A DNA stretch of 64,000 nt from an uncultured Alistipes sp. (GTDB lineage Bacteria; Bacteroidota; Bacteroidia; Bacteroidales; UBA932). The DNA is taken from contig UQUN01000001.1 of NCBI GenBank assembly GCA_900544175.1, positions 124,001 to 188,000 on the forward strand. Reading direction: 5' to 3'. How positions within the stretch are numbered: position 1 is the first letter of the stretch; each line of letters opens with the position of its first letter. Below, one piece after another: positions 58,630 through 64,000 of the stretch. The translations under genes and the position numbers were made by a program. The notes beneath the pieces were generated by a model, which was given only the letters and a program-made list of their open reading frames with translations, did no database searches and was not told the DNA's origin.

Positions 58630-59973
58630 ATGGAAAAGAAAAAGATGACCTTCTGGCAGATCTTCAACATGAGTTTCGGTTTCCTCGGAATTCAGTTCGG
58701 TCTTGCCCTGCAGAATGCCAACGTGAGCCGTATCCTGCAGTCGTTTGGAGCGGATGTGGCGCATCTGTCATATTTCTGGCTGGCGGCACCCATTACCGGC
58801 ATGATAGTCCAGCCGATTATCGGACATTATAGCGACCGTACCTGGTGCCGGCTCGGAAGACGGCGTCCGTATTTCCTTGCAGGAGCCATCCTTGCGTCCC
58901 TTATGCTGTTCCTGATGCCCAATTCTCCTTCATTGGCTGGACTTATGTCCCCTCTTCTGATTGGCGCCGGTATTCTGATGATAATGGACGCCTCCATAAA
59001 TGTGGCAATGGAGCCTTTCAGAGCCCTTGTGGCGGACAAGCTGCCTTCGGAGCAGCGTACGCTGGGATTTTCCATGCAGACCTCCCTTATCGGGATCGGT
59101 GCGGTAGTCGGAGCAGTTCTCCCCTTTGTGCTCACCAACTGGTTCGGCATGTTCAATGTACCGGCGGAAGACGGTGGTGTGGCGCCAAACGTCCGTACGG
59201 CGTTCTATATAGGTGCGGCGGTACTGCTCGTCTGCGTGCTCTGGACAGTGTGCAGCACTTCCGAATATCCTCCGGAGTCAGGAAAGACGAAGAGGAAGGA
59301 CGGTGGATTCCTGGAAATATTCAAGGATTTCGGCCGTATGCCCAAAACGATGGTGCAGCTTGGGGTCGTGCAGTTTTTTTCCTGGTTCGCTCTGTTTTCC
59401 ATGTGGGTCTATATGACACCGGCAGTGGCAGAGCACTGCTACGGTACTGTAGACCGTGCATCGGCTGCCTACGGCAATGCTGGAGACTGGGTAGGAGTGC
59501 TTCAGGGTATATATAACGGTGTCGCGGCTGTATATGCCTTTCTTCTGCCATGGATAGCTTCGAAGATAAGCCGCAAGGCCACCCATTCCCTGTCCCTGCT
59601 GCTGGGCGCTCTCGGCTTCGCTTCGTTCTTCATCTTCAAGAATCCGAATATGCTGGTCATCTCCATGATAGGCGTAGGTATCGCGTGGGGCAGTATTCTG
59701 GCTATGCCTTATTCTATCCTTGCAGGTTCGCTTCCCGCCGACAAGATGGGCGTGTTCATGGGCATATTCAATTTCTTCATAACGATTCCGCAGGTATGCA
59801 ACGGTCTGCTGGGAGGAGTCCTTGTAAAATATGTCTACGGCGGTCATACCATATATGCGATGGTGTTCTCCGGCCTGTGCCTGCTCGTGGCCTCGTTCGC
59901 TGTCCTGCTTGTGGACGACAAGGACGATCCGGTGCGGCTGAGGCTGCCGTTGGGAAGAAAGACACAACAGTAA
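58630..59973 (+). CDS. MFS (SLC45-like) sugar transporter
   Basis: The 447-residue protein starts at 58630, where the typical KMTFWQIFNMSFGFLGIQFGLALQNANVSRI begins; a longer frame from 58468 would extend over the LytTR promoter. Twelve helices are seen, with PIIGHYSDRTWCRLGRRRPYFL (the MFS A-motif) and the SLC45/maltose-carrier-like AMPYSILAGSLPADKMGVFMGIFNF. It probably imports maltose or short maltodextrins released in the periplasm. It lies 44 bases before susC, probably in one operon. Confidence 0.9.
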   Translation: MEKKKMTFWQIFNMSFGFLGIQFGLALQNANVSRILQSFGADVAHLSYFWLAAPITGMIVQPIIGHYSDRTWCRLGRRRPYFLAGAILASLMLFLMPNSPSLAGLMSPLLIGAGILMIMDASINVAMEPFRALVADKLPSEQRTLGFSMQTSLIGIGAVVGAVLPFVLTNWFGMFNVPAEDGGVAPNVRTAFYIGAAVLLVCVLWTVCSTSEYPPESGKTKRKDGGFLEIFKDFGRMPKTMVQLGVVQFFSWFALFSMWVYMTPAVAEHCYGTVDRASAAYGNAGDWVGVLQGIYNGVAAVYAFLLPWIASKISRKATHSLSLLLGALGFASFFIFKNPNMLVISMIGVGIAWGSILAMPYSILAGSLPADKMGVFMGIFNFFITIPQVCNGLLGGVLVKYVYGGHTIYAMVFSGLCLLVASFAVLLVDDKDDPVRLRLPLGRKTQQ

Positions 59974-60017
59974 TACTTAATATAGTTTTATTTACCAATC
60001 AGTTAAATATTTAACGT

Positions 60018-62987
60018 ATGAAAAGATTGATGACAGTGTTGATCTCGGTTACGTTGCTTTCGCTTTCCAGTGCTTTCGCGCAGTATACGGTGAAGGGACA
60101 GGTTGTGGATGCGATGGGACCTGTAATCGGAGCAGCGGTCCTCGAGCAGGGGACTATCAATGGAACAGAGACGGACTTGGACGGTAATTTTGAACTGACC
60201 GTTTCATCTGCCTCTTCGATGATCGAAGTGTCGCTCATCGGTTACAAAACAGTAGTGGTGCGGGCTGACCAGGTGTCGGTCATAGTGCTGGAGGAGGATA
60301 CCGAGCTTCTTGATGAGGTGGTCGTTATCGGATACGGTACTGTGAAGAAGGAAGACCTGACAGGTTCTGTATCCACAGTACGTGCAGACCAGCTCAACAA
60401 AGGTGTGGTCACATCTCCGGCAGAACTCCTGAAAGGCAAGTCGGCCGGTGTGGTTATTACGGATGGAGACGGTGCGCCTGGTTCGGCGTCGACAATCCGT
60501 ATCCGTGGCGGTTCTTCACTGTCTGCGGTGAATGATCCTCTTATTGTCGTGGACGGTCTGCCTATCACCAACTCCGGCATAAGTGGTGTCGCAGACCAGT
60601 TGTCAAGTATCAACCCCAGTGATATCGAGACCTTTACGGTACTTAAGGATGCCTCTGCGACAGCTATTTACGGATCCAGAGCATCCAATGGTGTGATCAT
60701 CATTACGACCAAGAAGGGAAGCAGGAACGACTCGGCGGTGCCTCACGTGAGTGCGGATTTCACAGCATCCGTATCCAACAACTACCGCTATCTGGATGTC
60801 ATGACAGGCGACGAGATGAGGGCTGCGATGGTGCAGTACAGGGGCATTACCGATGTCGCCAATACTGATGACCCTGCCTATCTGGCGCTTGGAGATGCCA
60901 ATACTGACTGGCAGAAGCAGATTTACCAGCTCGGACAGAGTTATGAGGGAAATATAAGCCTGCAGGGCAACTTCAAGTTCGGCGATGCCGGATACATGCC
61001 CTACCGTCTTTCCGGAGGCTATCTCAATGAAAAAGGTACGCTCAAGACCTCAGGGATGGAGAGGGGAACGGTGTCCCTGAACCTTACTCCGACTTTCTTT
61101 GATGACCATCTGACCATTTCCCTGAACGGTAAGGGTATGTTCCAGAGCAACCGTTTCGCCAATACTGCGGCCATATCCGCCGCTGTGGAATACGACCCTA
61201 CCCAGCCCGTGTACGATGAGAACGGGGACTATACCATGTGGATGGGACAGGACGGATTCAACCCCCAGTCCACCATCAACCCTCTTGCCGCTCTTTATGA
61301 TCGCGAAGACCGTTCGAATGCGTCCCGTTTCATCGGCAATGCCCAGATTGACTATAAGGTACACGGATTGGAGGACCTGAGACTCAATCTCAACCTCGGT
61401 CTCGACTATTCCCATTCAGAAGGACTGGTCGAGGTGCCTTACGGAGCCGAGCAGTCCTGGCACAACCAGACTCAGAACGGACGTGGTCTGTACAATCCTT
61501 ACGACCAGACCAAACGCGACATGACCCTCGAAGCCTATGCTGACTACACCAAGACCTTAGGCAAGCACAGTTTCGGAGTCATGGCCGGTTACTCATGGCA
61601 GCATTTCTACACGGCTGACAACAGCATATCTCTTACTCAGGAGGACGAACTTGGGGCCCAGGAGACTCTGTCGGAGTACCACAATGCCACAGAATACTTC
61701 CTTGTGTCATTCTTCGGACGTATCAACTACGACTATGACAACCGCTACATGGTGACTGCAACAGTCCGTGGGGACGGTACATCGAGGTTCGTGAACAACA
61801 AGTGGGGCGTATTTCCATCCGTGGCTTTGGCATGGAATCTTAAAGGTGAAAGCTGGTTGAAGAACTCAAGAGCTGTATCGGCCCTCAAGCTCCGTCTGAG
61901 CTGGGGACAGACCGGACAGCAGGATCTCAACGCAGGAGACTACCCGGCACTCGCCACATATATGTACAATTCCAACGGAAGTTACTATATGTTCGACGGC
62001 ACCATGATAGTTCCTATCAAGCCGAACGGGTACAACCCTGACCTGAAATGGGAGACCACCACCACATATAATGTCGGTGTCGATTACGGTTTCTTCAACG
62101 ACAGACTCTTCGGTACATTGGACCTGTACTACAGGGAGACCACAGACCTGCTTAACAACATTCCGGTCCCTGCAGGAGCCAATCTTACCAACTATCTTAC
62201 CGCCAATATAGGAAGTCTTATCAACAAGGGTGTTGAGTTCGAAATCAACGGTGTCGCAATACAGACTCCGGACTGGAACTGGACCATCGGCGCCAACTTC
62301 GCATACAACTACAACAGGATCACGAAACTGACCACCAACGACGACCCTTCCTATACAGGAGTGGAGACAGGAGGCATCAGCGGTGGTGTCGGCAACAACG
62401 TGCAGAGACATATGGTGGGTTATGCAGCCAACACATTCTATCTTTATGAGCAGATATATGACGAGAACGGTGCTCCTATACCGGGTGCATACGTCGATCA
62501 GAACAACGACGGTGTCATAGACGCGAATGACCGTGTCTTCAAAGGCCAGGCCGCTCCGAAATGGACGATCGGTTTCAATACCTCGCTGTCATGGAGGAAC
62601 CTGACACTCTCCATCTCCGGTCACGGAAACCTCGGACAGATGGTGTACAACAACAACGCCTCCCGTCTGTCTCTGCTTTCAGACCTGTGGACCAACAACT
62701 TCGTCCGCAACTGCATGGGCAACTCCATGTCGCTCGGATTTGACAATGCTGCATATCTGTCGGACTACTGGCTGGAGGACGGATCCTTCTTCAAGATCGA
62801 CCGCATCACGCTCAGCTATCTGTTCGACCTCGGCAAGGGCGGTTCGCTCAGCCTGTTCGGAACAGTCCAGAATGTGGCGACCTTTACGAAGTACTCCGGT
62901 ATCGACCCGGAAGTGTTCAGCGGTATAGACAATAACCTCTATCCCCGTCCCAGGACCTATATCCTCGGTCTTAAGTACAATTTCTAA
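60018..62987 (+). CDS. SusC/RagA-family TonB-linked outer-membrane transporter
   Basis: The 989-residue protein has a signal peptide (to SAFAQ), a carboxypeptidase-like regulatory domain (about 22-100), the SusC signature DEVVVIGYGTVKKEDLTGSVS, a plug domain and a TonB-dependent beta-barrel ending in PRTYILGLKYNF. It imports oligosaccharides with its SusD partner, which follows 24 bases later. Setting beside MalQ and a maltose-type MFS suggests alpha-glucans; sequence alone does not prove the substrate. Confidence 0.95.
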   Translation: MKRLMTVLISVTLLSLSSAFAQYTVKGQVVDAMGPVIGAAVLEQGTINGTETDLDGNFELTVSSASSMIEVSLIGYKTVVVRADQVSVIVLEEDTELLDEVVVIGYGTVKKEDLTGSVSTVRADQLNKGVVTSPAELLKGKSAGVVITDGDGAPGSASTIRIRGGSSLSAVNDPLIVVDGLPITNSGISGVADQLSSINPSDIETFTVLKDASATAIYGSRASNGVIIITTKKGSRNDSAVPHVSADFTASVSNNYRYLDVMTGDEMRAAMVQYRGITDVANTDDPAYLALGDANTDWQKQIYQLGQSYEGNISLQGNFKFGDAGYMPYRLSGGYLNEKGTLKTSGMERGTVSLNLTPTFFDDHLTISLNGKGMFQSNRFANTAAISAAVEYDPTQPVYDENGDYTMWMGQDGFNPQSTINPLAALYDREDRSNASRFIGNAQIDYKVHGLEDLRLNLNLGLDYSHSEGLVEVPYGAEQSWHNQTQNGRGLYNPYDQTKRDMTLEAYADYTKTLGKHSFGVMAGYSWQHFYTADNSISLTQEDELGAQETLSEYHNATEYFLVSFFGRINYDYDNRYMVTATVRGDGTSRFVNNKWGVFPSVALAWNLKGESWLKNSRAVSALKLRLSWGQTGQQDLNAGDYPALATYMYNSNGSYYMFDGTMIVPIKPNGYNPDLKWETTTTYNVGVDYGFFNDRLFGTLDLYYRETTDLLNNIPVPAGANLTNYLTANIGSLINKGVEFEINGVAIQTPDWNWTIGANFAYNYNRITKLTTNDDPSYTGVETGGISGGVGNNVQRHMVGYAANTFYLYEQIYDENGAPIPGAYVDQNNDGVIDANDRVFKGQAAPKWTIGFNTSLSWRNLTLSISGHGNLGQMVYNNNASRLSLLSDLWTNNFVRNCMGNSMSLGFDNAAYLSDYWLEDGSFFKIDRITLSYLFDLGKGGSLSLFGTVQNVATFTKYSGIDPEVFSGIDNNLYPRPRTYILGLKYNF

Positions 62988-63011
62988 TCAATTCAACAAG
63001 CACAAATAATT

Positions 63012-64000
63012 ATGAAAAGATATAGAATAATATTGGTGTCATTGATGATGTCGGCAGCAGCCATGTTCTCAGTGTCCTGCGTCAACGATCTGGACGTGTC
63101 TCCAATCGATCCCGACGTCAACTCCCCCGACAAGGTGCTTACCAGTATAGAAGCATACCAGCAGCTTCTTGCAAAATGCTACAGCTCCCTGGCAGTCAGT
63201 GCTTCTGAAGGCCCGGACTCATCACCGGACATCAGTGGTATCGACGGTGGTTTCGGTCAGTACATGAGGGCTCTCTTCAATCTGTGTACACTGCCTACAG
63301 ACGAGGCCAGCTGTACATGGAATGACCAGACCATCCGTTCTCTGCACGGTCTCAGCTGGACGACTTCGGATGTGTTCGTTACAGCTATGTTCTCCCGTAT
63401 ATATTATCAGATCAGCCTCTGCAATGAGTTCATCCGTCAGGCCAACAATGCGCCCGAGGATCTGAAGGGCGAGGAAATGGACTATATGGTAGCCCAGGCC
63501 AGGGCACTCAGGGCGCTCAGCTATTATCATGCCATCGATCTTTTCGGCAATGTCCCTTTTGCTACGGAAGAGGATCCTGTCAGTGTGTCCGAAGGACCTG
63601 ACCAGGTGTCCCGTTACCAGCTTTATGAGTGGCTGGTGGATGAGATAGGCGGAGAGAACGGTTTCCGAAACGACCTGCGTGAGGCTAGCATGACCGAATA
63701 TGGCCGTTGCAGCCAGGAGTTCGCGACCATGCTGCTGGCCAAGCTGTATCTCAACTCGGAGATATTCACCAACTGCGATGATCCCAAGTATGGAGGCGAG
63801 GGCCGCTCGGCCATTCAGGGTGAGTGGAACAAGTGCATCGAGGAGTGTCAGGAGATAATCAGAAAATATCCTCTTGATACGCCGTATCCATATCTGTTCA
63901 GTGCTGACAACAACCTGTTCAATGAGATAATCTTCGCGGTACAGAGCGATGCGGATATGATTCAGTCCTACGGAAATACCAACTTCATCATCAAGTCCTC
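63012..64000 (+). CDS. SusD/RagB-family glycan-binding lipoprotein, cut by the window edge
   Basis: The 329 codons present begin with a lipoprotein signal (lipobox SVSC) and continue through typical SusD helices: YQQLLAKCYSSLAV, DEASCTWN, LCNEFIRQANN, VAQARALRALSYYHAIDLFGNVPF and MLLAKLYLNSEIFT. Family members are 500-600 residues, so more than a third lies beyond base 64000. It caps the SusC pore and binds glycan at the cell surface. Confidence 0.95.
   Translation, partial: MKRYRIILVSLMMSAAAMFSVSCVNDLDVSPIDPDVNSPDKVLTSIEAYQQLLAKCYSSLAVSASEGPDSSPDISGIDGGFGQYMRALFNLCTLPTDEASCTWNDQTIRSLHGLSWTTSDVFVTAMFSRIYYQISLCNEFIRQANNAPEDLKGEEMDYMVAQARALRALSYYHAIDLFGNVPFATEEDPVSVSEGPDQVSRYQLYEWLVDEIGGENGFRNDLREASMTEYGRCSQEFATMLLAKLYLNSEIFTNCDDPKYGGEGRSAIQGEWNKCIEECQEIIRKYPLDTPYPYLFSADNNLFNEIIFAVQSDADMIQSYGNTNFIIKS

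Overview
The window comes from a member of the order Bacteroidales (phylum Bacteroidota). Evidence for this is the SusC/SusD pair at the right end, the TAnnTTTG -7 promoter motif in front of many genes, the DUF4492-cydA-cydB order, the purH-mreB-mreC-mreD-mrdA-rodA run, a two-CBM20 MalQ and several DUF families largely confined to this phylum. Genus cannot be fixed from the sequence alone.

Left part (about 1-16,400) is an accessory region. It opens and closes with the same small fold-back repeats (36-210 and 15,869-16,369). Between them lie a Fic-domain protein, aldo/keto reductases, flavodoxins, a DUF362 protein, AraC and HxlR regulators, a RhuM-like protein and, most strikingly, a series of genes broken mainly by internal deletions. 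These are an AraC/bile-acid-symporter pair truncated head to head, a truncated flavodoxin/ferredoxin, an HxlR regulator without its recognition helix, a flavoprotein and an esterase each lacking their middle, a frameshifted iron alcohol dehydrogenase, and one open frame that joins a hydrolase N-terminus to two separate pieces of an ABC transporter. A TlpA-like thioredoxin lipoprotein, a two-gene wHTH/membrane module and a DUF2141 protein complete the region.

From about 16,468 the window is densely packed and looks like core genome. Going right: a secreted C1 peptidase, DUF4492, cytochrome bd (cydAB) and a receiver-receiver-PPDK_N protein on the plus strand, ended by a two-way terminator. On the minus strand follow a lipoprotein, an ABCG-like exporter, an M6 metalloprotease, another lipoprotein and glycine decarboxylase (gcvP). 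Then comes the cell-shape operon purH-mreBCD-mrdA-rodA. After it are ispD, a STAS protein, prmC, ddl and PBP1A (mostly envelope biogenesis), topA with an Lrp/AsnC regulator, and a serine hydrolase-radA-lipoprotein-lipoprotein-malQ run.

The right end (56,300-64,000) is an alpha-glucan utilisation locus: MalQ, a membrane protein plus LytS-type kinase, a convergent LytTR response regulator, an MFS sugar transporter, SusC and the start of SusD. The likely logic is outer-membrane capture by SusCD, inner-membrane uptake by the MFS carrier and cytoplasmic processing by MalQ, possibly under LytS/LytTR control.

The least explained signals are the three families of structured intergenic repeats (one with a compensatory base change), the deletion-riddled accessory region, the 39-base palindrome inside the RhuM gene and the REC-REC-PPDK_N protein beside cytochrome bd.
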